64,000 nucleotides of DNA, from assembly GCA_050246945.1 (NCBI GenBank), contig JBFWVC010000011.1:1-64000 (forward strand). Reading direction: 5' to 3'. Every line of letters starts with the position of its first letter. The stretch's first letter is position 1. Below, piece by piece: positions 1 through 8,614 of this stretch. Source of the stretch: JAEUMD01 sp050246945 (GTDB taxonomy: Bacteria > Pseudomonadota > Alphaproteobacteria > Rhizobiales > Hyphomicrobiaceae). The notes beneath the pieces are model-generated. The model was given only the letters and a program-made list of their open reading frames with translations. It did no database searches and had not been told where the DNA came from. The position numbers were made by a program, and so were the translations under genes.

Positions 1-190
1 CCGCGCGGGGTCAGGCATGCATTCTTGTGAACGTCCATTCGATGCTCCGAGAATCACTGACGTTTTTGGCGACATCAGATGACCTCGGCTGGATCGAATG
101 GACAACCTCCTGAAAGTTCACATCTAGCCAGTGCCAGCAGATGAAGTCCAGCGTCGCGGATGAACGGGGCAGGTCAGGCGATTGCCGCCG
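1..190. other. Left window edge, no gene seen
   Basis: No convincing coding frame begins or ends here. The stretch lies downstream of the minus-strand DUF2189 gene and could hold its terminator, but no clear hairpin with a T-tract is visible. Confidence 0.5.
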
Positions 191-1021
191 TCAGGTCGTT
201 GTCGCGGAGCCATCCGTAAATTCGACGAGGTCTTTATAGGCGTGCCACGTCGCGTGGCCTATCAGGGGGAACACGACAACCAGCCCCGTACACATGGTAG
301 CTATGCCCATCATGACAAATCCAGCGATCAGCGCGGCCCAGAGAAGCATCGGGCGCGGGTTGCGCCTGACGGCGTGAAAGCTCGTCGAGATCGCGGTGGC
401 GACGTCGACGTCCCTGACCATCAACAATGGAACCGAAACCACCGACACGGAGAACGTAAAAAAGGCGAGCAACGCGCCGGCCAGGGTGCCAAATATGAGC
501 AGACCGAGCCCATGGTCGGTGAAGAACAACATCTGCACGAACTGGCTCGGCGGCGGGAGGGCGCTGCCTCCAGTAAAGAGCATGAACAGCAGGAACGCGA
601 CCTGCATCCAGACCATGAAGATGAGAAAAAGCACAACACCCATGAACCCGAGCTGCCCCTCGGGCTGAAAGCTCTTTTTCAACGCGGCGGCAAGGGTCAC
701 GGGCTCGCCCGCTTCTATGCGTCGACTCACTTCATAAAGGCCGACGGCGACCAGCGGCCCCACCAGCAGAAAGCCGCCGAACAAAGCAAGGATGATGGAT
801 TGTGCGCCGGCCTGCGTGGTGCCGATTGCCATCAGCACTGCACCGGCGGCAAAAACCAACCCGTAGGTGAGGCTGACGCCCGGATACGTCCACAGATCGC
901 GCCAGCCGGCGGCCAGCCATTCCCAGGGCTGGTCGAACGGCACGCGCCGGACCAAGATGTGTGGCGCCACCTTGCCGTCCGTGTCGCCCAACATCGACAT
1001 CACAGAATCCAGGACGCTCAT
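191..1021 (-). CDS. DUF2189 family integral membrane protein
   Basis: Predicted 276-residue inner-membrane protein with about six hydrophobic segments, among them a run near FGGFLLVGPLVAVGLYEVSR typical of the DUF2189 (COG5473) family. The soluble N-terminus contains VRRVPFDQPWEWLAAGWRDL, also family-like. Function is unknown in the family. I chose the ATG at 1021 because an excellent Shine-Dalgarno (AGGGGAGG) lies four bases before it; an ATG at 1042 would add seven residues. The gene is divergent from the amino acid permease, with about 255 bp between them that must hold both promoters. Confidence 0.85.
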   Translation of the reverse strand: MSVLDSVMSMLGDTDGKVAPHILVRRVPFDQPWEWLAAGWRDLWTYPGVSLTYGLVFAAGAVLMAIGTTQAGAQSIILALFGGFLLVGPLVAVGLYEVSRRIEAGEPVTLAAALKKSFQPEGQLGFMGVVLFLIFMVWMQVAFLLFMLFTGGSALPPPSQFVQMLFFTDHGLGLLIFGTLAGALLAFFTFSVSVVSVPLLMVRDVDVATAISTSFHAVRRNPRPMLLWAALIAGFVMMGIATMCTGLVVVFPLIGHATWHAYKDLVEFTDGSATTT

Positions 1022-1276
1022 GCTGCCTCCCCTATTGTTCATGGCCGCTCGCTAACCTTGCGCAAGTACTTGCCTGAGGCAAGATTCGCGGTCAAAACCA
1101 GTGTTGGCGCTGACGCAAATCAGCGCATTGCGATATCGCAGAATGCCCGTGTTCGCAGCCGACGGAAACCCCCTCGAATCGAGTTGCGGCGCTGCCTCGC
1201 AATCAGGTGACACGGCAACGGGGCCGTTGGCGCTTGCGCATCGCGGTGCGGCGCGGCATAGCACGATGCTCAAGGG

Positions 1277-2566
1277 ATGTTTACATCGCATTTTCATCGG
1301 GAGCACCTTTTGCCAAGGTCGACGCCAGCGCCCCCTGCCACTGCCAAGGCGGGCTTGGCGAGCCTGAAGCGTTCGCTGTCGCTCTGGCATGCACTCCTCT
1401 ACGGACTGGGAATTACGATCGGCGCCGGCATCTACGTGCTGATCGGACCGGTCGCGAAGATCGCCGGCATGGCGGCGCCTGCCGCGTTTGTGGTCGCGGC
1501 CTTGCTCATGTCGCTCTCCGCACTTTCATTCGCGGAACTGGCGACGAGGATGCCGGTCGCTGCCGGCGAGGCGGCCTATGTTGCAGAAGGGTTCGGCTGC
1601 CGTCTGGCCGGAACGGGCATCGGGCTGCTTGTCGTCGCGATCGCCATCACCACCTCGGCGACAATCAGTCTGGGCAGCGCGCAGTATATCCGCATCTTCC
1701 TCGATTGGCCCGAGCAGGTGGTCGTCATGCTCGTCGTTCTGGCGATGGGGTGCATTGCGGCGTGGGGGATCGTCGAGTCGATCACGTTCGCCGGCGCGAT
1801 GACGATCATCGAGACGGGCGGGCTCATGCTGATCGCAGCGTTGGGCTTCTTCACGGAGCCCGCAGCCGTCACGCGGCTGCCCGAGGTGTTCGTCGACCTT
1901 ACGCACGGCGCGACCTTGCATGCCATGATGTCAGCGGGTCTGCTTGCGGTGTTCGCGTTCATCGGTTTCGAAGGTATCGTCAACGTCGCCGAGGAGATGA
2001 AGAACCCGGTGCGCGACCTGCCCCGAGCCATACTTCTAACGCTGGCGATCACGACGCTTGTCTATGTCGCGGTTGTCTGGATCGCACTCATAACACTCGG
2101 ACAGGACGGGCTCGGAGAGACGGACGCGCCGCTTGCAGCCGTCTTCGTTCAGCTGACAGGCTGGCCGCCGACGACGATGGCTGCGATAGCGATCGTCGCG
2201 ACGCTTAATGGCATCATCGCCAGCATCATCCTGGCGGCGCGAGTCCTATACGGAATGGCAAGGCGCGGCGACATCGCTGGCATTCTGGCGCGCGTCAACC
2301 CCATCACGCGAACGCCGCTCGTCGCGACGACAATCACGACCGCGCTGGTCCTGGTGCTGGCACTTGCCGTGCCGTTGACGGGTCTTGCCGAGTGGTCCTC
2401 GCGGCTGACGCTGATCATGTTCGCCGCCGTCAACGCTTCGCTCATCGCCATCAAGACACGCGAGAGTGCGCCGCCGCCGGGCGTTTTCGTCACACCCCGC
2501 TGGGTTCCGATTGCGGGATTGCTCGCGACCGCAGCCTTCCTCGCCGGCGACCTGCTCGTGGAATAA
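1277..2566 (+). CDS. APC superfamily amino acid permease
   Basis: A 429-residue polytopic protein with about 12 hydrophobic segments. The first membrane helix carries GITIGAGIYVLIGPV, the glycine-rich motif of amino acid-polyamine-organocation transporters (LeuT fold, TM1). A second conserved patch, AFIGFEGIVNVAEEMKNP, corresponds to the TM6 region that lines the substrate site. It probably imports an amino acid or related amine by proton symport; substrate cannot be read from sequence. The ATG used has AAGGG directly against it with almost no spacing, so a nearby alternative start in the soluble leader is possible. It stands alone between a divergent and a convergent gene. Confidence 0.88.
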   Translation: MFTSHFHREHLLPRSTPAPPATAKAGLASLKRSLSLWHALLYGLGITIGAGIYVLIGPVAKIAGMAAPAAFVVAALLMSLSALSFAELATRMPVAAGEAAYVAEGFGCRLAGTGIGLLVVAIAITTSATISLGSAQYIRIFLDWPEQVVVMLVVLAMGCIAAWGIVESITFAGAMTIIETGGLMLIAALGFFTEPAAVTRLPEVFVDLTHGATLHAMMSAGLLAVFAFIGFEGIVNVAEEMKNPVRDLPRAILLTLAITTLVYVAVVWIALITLGQDGLGETDAPLAAVFVQLTGWPPTTMAAIAIVATLNGIIASIILAARVLYGMARRGDIAGILARVNPITRTPLVATTITTALVLVLALAVPLTGLAEWSSRLTLIMFAAVNASLIAIKTRESAPPPGVFVTPRWVPIAGLLATAAFLAGDLLVE

Positions 2567-2568
2567 GA

Positions 2569-2580
2569 CCCGCCTGCGGG
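2569..2580. terminator. Short GC hairpin between convergent genes
   Basis: CCCGC-CT-GCGGG can pair just after the permease stop codon, followed by ATTTGG. It lies between two convergent genes. Stem and T-tract are both short, so this is a weak call. Confidence 0.3.
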
Positions 2581-2587
2581 ATTTGGC

Positions 2588-2980
2588 TCAGTCGAGTTCG
2601 ACGACGCTCATAACCTTGAATGTGCGCAGTTCGCCGTCGTGCTCGCGGATTGAGACATATTCACCAGGCTTGAACACGTGCTGATCGAAGCGGTATCCGC
2701 CCTCGTCGGCTTCGGCGGTGCCATGGATGTCGTAATGAAAAGCCCAAGAGCCACCCGGCCTGCGAATGATGTGGCCGACCTCGTCGGGCTCACCTTCGCA
2801 GAAACGCTTCACACGGCAGCGTTCGCGGTTTCTCTTCCAATCGTCAGGGCTGATATGACCGTTATCATCGATCGGCGCGATGAAGTCGTAACCGTGGAGG
2901 CGGCTGCCGACCGGATGATCGTGATCACGGGCCAGTTCGAGGCGCACGCGCTTCATGGGTACGATGACGGGCTTGTCCAT
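2588..2980 (-). CDS. Conserved hypothetical protein, 130 aa
   Basis: A soluble, charged protein of 130 residues without signal peptide or membrane segment. It has an acidic N-terminal half (VRLELARDHDHPVGSRLHGY) and ends with a strand-rich part (VFKPGEYVSIREHDGELRTF). I recognise the general type as a conserved alphaproteobacterial hypothetical but cannot name a family. Sequence character, including the lack of internal disorder and normal codon use, argues for a real gene. Its ATG at 2980 is preceded by a weak GGAG. The downstream gene on the same strand is absent; it converges with the permease. Confidence 0.7.
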   Translation of the reverse strand: MDKPVIVPMKRVRLELARDHDHPVGSRLHGYDFIAPIDDNGHISPDDWKRNRERCRVKRFCEGEPDEVGHIIRRPGGSWAFHYDIHGTAEADEGGYRFDQHVFKPGEYVSIREHDGELRTFKVMSVVELD

Positions 2981-3058
2981 ATCTCGGTGCTCTCCAAGTT
3001 TCCTGCGGCTGGGGCATTGCGCGGTCGATCGGCTACGCGCGCCGTGCCACGGTGGCGG

Positions 3059-3898
3059 TCAATGCGACAGTAATGTTGGTATTTTCATGTGATGTGTCAC
3101 GTGGCGGGTTGCGCCACCAAAAACGAACTCGCGAAATCGCGAATGGCCATACGCGCCCATGACCAAAAGGTCGCCGCCCAATGCCGCCACCTCCTCCGAG
3201 ATCGCCTCGCCGACGCTGCGGCCGGCCGAGTACCTGCGTGCGAGCCTGACCGAAATGCCGTGCCGGATTGCGGTGTCCGCGAAGCGCTCCGCGCTCGACT
3301 GGGCGTCCTCGTCGCCGGTCTCGTCCTCGATAACGAGGACGGTCATGCTCACCGTGCCGCCCAGCAGCGACACGGCATCGAATCCGGCGCGAGCTGCCTC
3401 GCGCGAGCCGTTCCAGGCAATGACGGCGTGGGACGGCGCCGAATCGAAGGTCCCCTCATTGGGAATCATCAGCAGGGGCCGACCGCTTTCCATGGCCAGA
3501 CGTTCGGGAAAATCGAGGACCGGTGCCATCTCCCAGTCGGCATCGGCAGCGGAGGCGACGATGAGATCAACGCCGCGGCCGTATTGCATGACATGATAAG
3601 CCAGGTCGGGCCCGGAGGCGCGCTCGCTGATCCACGTCGCGAGATCAGCTCGTGCTGCCGTCAACTCGCGGAACACCTCCTCGATCGCAGCCGCCTCTCG
3701 CTCCTCGGCCTGCTCGATCTCCTGTATGACGTCCTCGCCGTATGGCACAACCACGGGAGCCACGGGGGGAACCGCCGAGAACACGTGCAGCCCGATCATT
3801 CCCGCACCATCGGCGGCGGCAAACGCCTTGGCCGCACCGATCAGCCGGGCAGCCCTGCGGCGATCATTGAGATGTAAGAGCAGCGTCTGGATCGCCAT
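3059..3898 (-). CDS. Tandem-domain universal stress protein (UspA family)
   Basis: A 279-residue cytoplasmic protein with two Usp domains. The N-terminal half (about 1-145) is degenerate; the C-terminal half (about 155-279) ends with GAYGHSRFREFVFGG, the G-2x-G-9x-G ATP-binding signature. Such tandem Usp proteins respond to stress, starvation or low oxygen in many proteobacteria. The ATG at 3898 has AAGGA upstream. The promoter region shared with the divergent gene at 4040 contains a perfect 24-bp palindrome with an FNR/FixK-type core (see 3953-3976), which suggests oxygen- or redox-linked control; that regulation is inference. Confidence 0.92.
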   Translation of the reverse strand: MAIQTLLLHLNDRRRAARLIGAAKAFAAADGAGMIGLHVFSAVPPVAPVVVPYGEDVIQEIEQAEEREAAAIEEVFRELTAARADLATWISERASGPDLAYHVMQYGRGVDLIVASAADADWEMAPVLDFPERLAMESGRPLLMIPNEGTFDSAPSHAVIAWNGSREAARAGFDAVSLLGGTVSMTVLVIEDETGDEDAQSSAERFADTAIRHGISVRLARRYSAGRSVGEAISEEVAALGGDLLVMGAYGHSRFREFVFGGATRHVTHHMKIPTLLSH

Positions 3899-3952
3899 GT
3901 CCTTGCCATGTTCTGGGGACTATCGAGAAACCTCGCATCCATGAGTGGCACC

Positions 3953-3976
3953 TGACCTTGACGGCCGTCAAGGTCA
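3953..3976. promoter_or_regulatory. Perfect 24-bp palindrome with FNR/FixK-like core
   Basis: The half-site TGACCTTGACGG is followed immediately by its exact reverse complement. The core reads TTGAC-GGCC-GTCAA, matching the TTGAY-N4-RTCAA pattern of CRP/FNR-family regulators (FNR, FixK, Anr). It sits 55 bp before the universal stress protein start codon and 64 bp before the divergent small exported protein, a typical operator position for both. Confidence 0.65.
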
Positions 3977-4039
3977 CGGCGATCCTGACGGCCGACACTT
4001 TATCGCCGCAGCCACCGACAAGCACGGAGAGCATTCCAG

Positions 4040-4396
4040 ATGAGCGTTTACCAATCGAGGTTGCCTGCGTCCGTGGTCAGCAGGTTGCGCATGGCGGCGG
4101 GTCTGGTCGGCATCGCTGGCGCATTGCTCATAATACAGGTTGCCAGCACACATGGCGCGCTTGGCGAGGAAGCCAAAGCCGATTCTCCGACGTGGCAGGG
4201 CGTGCTTTCCGTTCAGCTCAAGGACGAGTACCGGTGCGATCTCGACAAAGTCCTGTTCGAGCACGATGTCGAGGCTGGAGGACGCGTCTCCAAAGAGGGG
4301 CGGGTGCGCTGCCTCGACGGGCGCGAATTTGATTTCTCGCGACCCTCCACGCACGAGAAGTTCGACATTCGTCTTTGTCAGCCAACGGTGTGCTGA
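4040..4396 (+). CDS. Small exported hypothetical protein, 118 aa
   Basis: A 118-residue protein with a hydrophobic segment near residues 16-36 (MAAGLVGIAGALLIIQVAS) that reads as a signal peptide, probably cut near ALGEEA. The mature part is small, charged and contains three cysteines (YRCDL, VRCLD, and a C-terminal pair LCQPTVC), so periplasmic disulfides are plausible. No known family recognised. GGAG lies about ten bases before the ATG. It starts divergently from the stress protein across the 24-bp palindrome and is followed by the phosphotransferase/kinase, so it may share redox control. Confidence 0.65.
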   Translation: MSVYQSRLPASVVSRLRMAAGLVGIAGALLIIQVASTHGALGEEAKADSPTWQGVLSVQLKDEYRCDLDKVLFEHDVEAGGRVSKEGRVRCLDGREFDFSRPSTHEKFDIRLCQPTVC

Positions 4397-4435
4397 CAGG
4401 CGAAATGCGAGCGGCCCCCATACGTGGAAGACAAC

Positions 4436-5998
4436 ATGGCGACGCATGACGACGTCGTCGCCTTCCTGTCCACGGCCGGTGTCGTAGGACCTGGACGGCC
4501 GCGTGTCTATCAGACGCACATCGCGTTCGTGTTTGTTGCCGGCGGGCGGGCGATCAAGATCAAGCGGCCGGTGAAGCTCGCATTCCTCGACTTTTCGACA
4601 CTCGATGCGCGACATGCGGCCTGCCTCAGCGAGATTTCCGTCAATCGAGACAACGCGCCTGACATCTATCGCGGGGTCGTCGCGATCACGCAGCAGGCGG
4701 ATGGCACGCTCGCTATCGGCGGTGAAGGCGCGCCTGTCGAATGGGCGGTCGAGATGGCCGCTTTCGAGGACACCGATCTACTCTCTCACTGTGCGTTGCG
4801 AGGTCCCTTCGACGCGACGTTGATGCGTCAAACCGCGGACGCAGTGCATGCGATGCACCAGCGATCAATGCGCGCCGTTGGTGTCGATGCGCCGGCCAAG
4901 ATGCGCTCCATTATCGATGAGGTCGGCGAGATTTGCAGGCAGCACGGCGACGTGCTCGATCCTGGAGAGGTGGAGGAATTCGTGCGAGCCGCGCAGGCCG
5001 CAACCGGAACTGCAACGCGGCTGCTGGAGTCTCGTGTGCTGCAGGGTGCGTTCCGGCGCTGCCACGGCGACCTGCACCTTGCCAACATCGTCGTCTGGAA
5101 GGGCAAGCCGACGCTGTTCGATGCGCTCGAGTTCAGCGAAGATATGGCGACGGTCGACACGCTCTACGATCTCGCGTTCCTCTTGATGGATCTGATCCAT
5201 CACCGACAGAGTGCCGCCGCCAACATCGTGCTCAACCGCTACCTGTGGCGATCAGGGAGCATTTCGGGTGCGACGGAAGATATCGAGGCGCTGGCGCTCA
5301 TGCCGCTCTACCTTGCCTGCAGGGCTGGGATCCGCGCCATGGTGGGCGCGACACGTGCAGCATCCGCGAGCATCGGGGACAAAGAGCGCGAGGCGGTGAT
5401 CCGCAATTCGCGCAGCTATCTGGCTGAAGCGATCGCAGCACTTGCGCCAGCGTCGCCACGCCTGATCGCGGTCGGCGGACTGTCGGGCTCGGGGAAATCG
5501 ACGCTGGCCGCTCGCCTGGCGCCGCTGGTTGGCGGGCCATTGGGCGCACTGCATATCCGGTCGGATCTGGAGCGCAAGGCAATGATGGGAGTCGAGGAGA
5601 CAGAACGGCTCCCGGCCGAGAGTTATACGCCAAAGGCCGCACGGCTCGTCTATGAACGAATCCTGAGGCGCGCCGCCGCCGGACTTTCGGCGGGCCAGTG
5701 CGTGATCGTCGACGCCGTTTTCGCGACGCCGGATGAGCGGGCAAGTGCGAGCGAAACAGCGCGGACGCTTGGCGCTCCATTCGATGGCATCTGGCTCGAT
5801 GCGGATCCGGAAATCCTGCGCAGCCGCGTCGCAGGGCGCCGGGGAGACGCCTCTGATGCAACCCGCGAGGTGGTTGAGCGCCAGTTGCGCTACGCTCTCG
5901 GGGTGCTCGATTGGACGCGGATCGATGCCGGGGGCACACCCGATCAAACGCTGACGCACGTGCTGACCGCGCTCGCCATCGCTCCGCGCAAAGACTGA
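4436..5998 (+). CDS. Fused aminoglycoside phosphotransferase-like / P-loop kinase protein
   Basis: A 520-residue cytoplasmic protein. Residues about 1-320 form an APH/choline-kinase-like domain with the catalytic patch CHGDLHLANIV and the metal-binding FDALEFSED. Residues about 335-520 form a P-loop kinase domain with Walker A GGLSGSGKST, resembling zeta-toxin or gluconate-kinase-like ATPases. This fused architecture (bifunctional aminoglycoside phosphotransferase/ATP-binding protein) is widespread in proteobacteria, usually near stress or redox genes; the substrate is unknown and drug resistance should not be assumed. The ATG at 4436 has GGAAG five bases before it; a GTG at 4424 would add four residues. 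Confidence 0.85.
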   Translation: MATHDDVVAFLSTAGVVGPGRPRVYQTHIAFVFVAGGRAIKIKRPVKLAFLDFSTLDARHAACLSEISVNRDNAPDIYRGVVAITQQADGTLAIGGEGAPVEWAVEMAAFEDTDLLSHCALRGPFDATLMRQTADAVHAMHQRSMRAVGVDAPAKMRSIIDEVGEICRQHGDVLDPGEVEEFVRAAQAATGTATRLLESRVLQGAFRRCHGDLHLANIVVWKGKPTLFDALEFSEDMATVDTLYDLAFLLMDLIHHRQSAAANIVLNRYLWRSGSISGATEDIEALALMPLYLACRAGIRAMVGATRAASASIGDKEREAVIRNSRSYLAEAIAALAPASPRLIAVGGLSGSGKSTLAARLAPLVGGPLGALHIRSDLERKAMMGVEETERLPAESYTPKAARLVYERILRRAAAGLSAGQCVIVDAVFATPDERASASETARTLGAPFDGIWLDADPEILRSRVAGRRGDASDATREVVERQLRYALGVLDWTRIDAGGTPDQTLTHVLTALAIAPRKD

Positions 5999-6379
5999 CC
6001 TGGGGATTGCGGGGACGACCCGCTGCGGCGCGCGCCGATCTGGCGTGATCACGGTATGACATGGGACGTAGCGTCCAGCGTGCACGAGGGTGCTTCAGGG
6101 CTCCACTGGCTGGATATTGTGTCTCGTCCGGGTGTCTGGACCTCGTCCGTTCCGTCGAGCGTCTGGCCCCACAATGGCGTCTGGTGGCCCCCTGCCCTGC
6201 CAAGGGCGGCGCCACTCCGATGGCGGGTCTTGCCGTTGTCGAGCCCGCCTCGCGTCACGTGTTCGTCGTGTTCCCGGTTCTTCCAGTTGCGTCATTCGTC
6301 AACATTCGATGCGTTGCGTCATCGCCCGCGCGCGTGCGCTTCCGAGCGCCCGCCTCGCGATGCGCCGAAGGGGTCCATC

Positions 6380-7297
6380 ATGTCCACGTCGCAAATGAAT
6401 TCGCATGCAGCGTTCCTCGACAACAACGCCACACTCGCTGTGACAGCCCTGCGGACGCTGCGTCTCGCCCTGCCGCTGTCAGCCACGCTGATGCTCTGCG
6501 CCTGTGCCAGCAGCGGGCTCGAACTTGCCGCGCTTGCCACGGGTGACCCCGCCAGCGGCGACGCTGCAAGCTCCAATTCGACAGCGCCCGGCGCGGCGGG
6601 GCCTGGCATAGTAACCGGGGCATTGGCTCCGGTGCAGAAGAGCGCGGACAATTCGGATCTCGCGGCTTCCCCCTCGATCGTGAAAGCGCGCGGACTGCGG
6701 GCCAACGGCGACTTGCACGGTGCAATGAGTGTGCTCGAGACTGCAATGCGGAAGGCACCCGACGACCATGCGCTGATGCGCGAGCGCGGCCTGCTGGCAC
6801 TGGAACTCGGCCAGATCAAAGAGGCCAAGCAACTGCTGGCGAAGGCCGACGCAGCCGGCGCTCCCGATTGGCGCATCAAGTCGGCGCTCGGCTCCGCGCA
6901 CGCGGCAAGTGGCGACCAGCGGGCAGCGCAGCGCGAGTTCGCGGCGGCGCTGAAGCTCGCGCCCGATCATCCTTCCATCCTGAACAATCTTGCCCTCTCC
7001 TACGCGCTCGATGGGCGCCACGCCGAGGCTGAAAAGCTGTTGCGCACAGCAGCTCGTGCCAAGAGCGCGGCGCCGAAGGCGAACCAGAACCTTGCTCTGC
7101 TGCTCGGGCTCAACGGGAACATCGACGAGGCTCGCAAGGTCAGTGAGGCCTCATTGCCCAAGGACGTTGCGACGTCCAATATCAGTTATCTGGAGCGGCT
7201 GAAAACGGACGGTGTGCAGATCTCTCGAGCAAAGCGGAGCCTCACGGACGACGGCGTCGCCAATACCAACGTCGGCTTGGTCAACCCGCACAACTGA
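6380..7297 (+). CDS. tadD: TadD-like TPR lipoprotein of the Flp/Tad pilus
   Basis: A 305-residue protein. The N-terminal hydrophobic run ends in LMLCACASSG, a lipobox, so it is probably an outer-membrane-facing lipoprotein after a long n-region. Residues about 90-240 contain at least four tetratricopeptide repeats (for example HALMRERGLLALELGQIKEA and DHPSILNNLALSYALDGRHA). TadD proteins act as assembly factors for the Tad secretin. Context supports this: cpaD, cpaC and a TadG-like gene follow at once, though on the opposite strand. The frame stays open upstream to 6056, but the ATG at 6380 gives the sensible signal sequence. Confidence 0.72.
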   Translation: MSTSQMNSHAAFLDNNATLAVTALRTLRLALPLSATLMLCACASSGLELAALATGDPASGDAASSNSTAPGAAGPGIVTGALAPVQKSADNSDLAASPSIVKARGLRANGDLHGAMSVLETAMRKAPDDHALMRERGLLALELGQIKEAKQLLAKADAAGAPDWRIKSALGSAHAASGDQRAAQREFAAALKLAPDHPSILNNLALSYALDGRHAEAEKLLRTAARAKSAAPKANQNLALLLGLNGNIDEARKVSEASLPKDVATSNISYLERLKTDGVQISRAKRSLTDDGVANTNVGLVNPHN

Positions 7298-7391
7298 ACT
7301 CGGGTGCCGTGGGAAGACCGGCTTGAGAGCGCTGGTTGTCCCAAGCCGTCTGCGTTCATGGCCACTCAAATAAGCACCCTGCAGATGACCT

Positions 7392-7430
7392 CGAGGCCCT
7401 GAGCCTCGCTCCGGTCCGATCTGTTTTTTT
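7392..7430 (+). terminator. Possible terminator after the TadD-like gene
   Basis: A six-pair hairpin CGAGGC / GCCTCG with a five-base loop is followed by a run of seven T about 15 bases later. The gap between stem and T-run makes it imperfect. Confidence 0.35.
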
Positions 7431-7547
7431 GCGCTTGATCACGCTTGCCAATCTTTAGCACGGGTAGTTGCGTTCCATGTCGCCCGATCAGCGTGCACCA
7501 GGCTTGTGAGGTTTGGGCGGCTCAGGTTCGGATTGGATCACGTCTGT

Positions 7548-7631
7548 CCATTGTGGCGTGCTCAAGTTCTTTATTCGAGAGCCTCAATCAGGCGTTCGAT
7601 GGACGCAATGCGCTTGTCCGGCTCACTATGT
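7548..7631. repeat. Degenerate copy of dispersed repeat family B
   Basis: The stretch from CCATTGTGGC through TTCGAGAGCCTCAATCA closely matches the copy upstream of rnc near 40018 and is related to those at 34901 and 50339. It is non-coding and lies between convergent genes. Confidence 0.6.
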
Positions 7632-7666
7632 CGACGTGCCGGCACGTGGACACCTTTTGCGGTAAG

Positions 7667-7764
7667 GCGTGTCGCGAATATTCAAATTCACTCCTGACGC
7701 TTCACGTCCTTGCTGCTGTGCATGCCGATCCCGCAAAGTCGCTGCACACTTTGCGCGACATGCA
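7667..7764. repeat. Dispersed repeat family C, single degenerate copy
   Basis: Starts GCGTGTCGCGAATATTC and ends GCGCGACATGCA, as do the copies near 49553 and 50255. The right part can fold because GCATG near 7730 pairs with CATGC near 7760. With the copy at 7548 it fills most of the 534-bp gap 7298-7831, in which I see no gene. Confidence 0.65.
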
Positions 7765-7831
7765 GTGGGAGCCGCCTCCGATCGGACGCGGCCCGGCGAG
7801 GCGGAGACGGCGAATCGGAAGTCCGCTTCGT

Positions 7832-8614
7832 CTACTTCTTCATCGGAGTGGGAGCCGCGGCACCCGCGGTGCCACCGCCATCTGATCCTGATTTCGACGC
7901 GCCAGTGCCGACATATTTCGACCACGAAGCGCTACGCACCTCGCTCGAACGCGGCGTTTCCTCCTGCGGCACCTGCAAATCGCGGGAGTTGGCGACGGTC
8001 ATGGCCAGATTGCGCTGGCTGGCGCAACCGAAGTTCTCATAAGGCAGACGCTCGCGTTCAATACGTCCCAAATCCTCCGGCCAGCTGCCGCATCGGGGCG
8101 GAACGGCAACCGAGCGCTCATAAGAGAGCTTTATCGCCGGGCCGAAACGGCCATCGCCACGGGTACGATGGCGTTCGACGGCCTGTTCGGGTAGTCCGGA
8201 GTGATCGACCAGTTCGTCGATGTCTCGAAACGAACGCGACACAGCGAAGTGTCCTTTCACCGACGCGGGCGCGGAGATGCGCAGGCGGCCGTTTGCCTCT
8301 GACTTATAGCGGTCTATGAAACGGAAGACATCGGTCGCTTGGTTGCCGCTCAGGCCTAATCCATCGGACGCTACCTCGACATAAAGTTCCTCGGTGCGGC
8401 GAGCGTAGCCAATCGGATGGCGCTTCGAGGGATCGGAAAGCGCCGCAGCCGAGAGATTGTCGAGGCGCGGCTCATGCTCGCGGCATGCGGCGAGGCCGGC
8501 GGCGACAAGGATCGTGCAGGCGCAAACAGTGAGGCGCGCAAGACCCCGAGTGCCGACCAGTGGCTCGGTGCACCCAGGGCGGACGCTGTCGATACGAACT
8601 TGTTTCAACATCAT
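7832..8614 (-). CDS. cpaD: CpaD family pilus assembly lipoprotein
   Basis: A 260-residue protein with an N-terminal hydrophobic stretch ending in GLAACRE, a lipobox, so likely an outer-membrane lipoprotein. The C-terminal region carries NFGCASQRNLAMTVANSRDL, the hallmark of CpaD (Caulobacter pilus assembly D). The tail is low-complexity (Gly, Ser, Ala, Pro). Its ATG overlaps the cpaC stop codon by four bases (ATGA), so translation is probably coupled. CpaD helps localise or stabilise the pilus secretin. Confidence 0.9.
   Translation of the reverse strand: MMLKQVRIDSVRPGCTEPLVGTRGLARLTVCACTILVAAGLAACREHEPRLDNLSAAALSDPSKRHPIGYARRTEELYVEVASDGLGLSGNQATDVFRFIDRYKSEANGRLRISAPASVKGHFAVSRSFRDIDELVDHSGLPEQAVERHRTRGDGRFGPAIKLSYERSVAVPPRCGSWPEDLGRIERERLPYENFGCASQRNLAMTVANSRDLQVPQEETPRSSEVRSASWSKYVGTGASKSGSDGGGTAGAAAPTPMKK

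Noticed and set aside
182..1210. A 342-codon plus-strand frame at the left edge
   Set aside because: Antisense shadow of the DUF2189 membrane protein, very rich in His/Arg/Gln/Asp, no ribosome site.
4436..5998. Aminoglycoside resistance gene
   Set aside because: The APH-like half belongs to the widespread APH/P-loop kinase fusions of unknown substrate; nothing indicates drug resistance.
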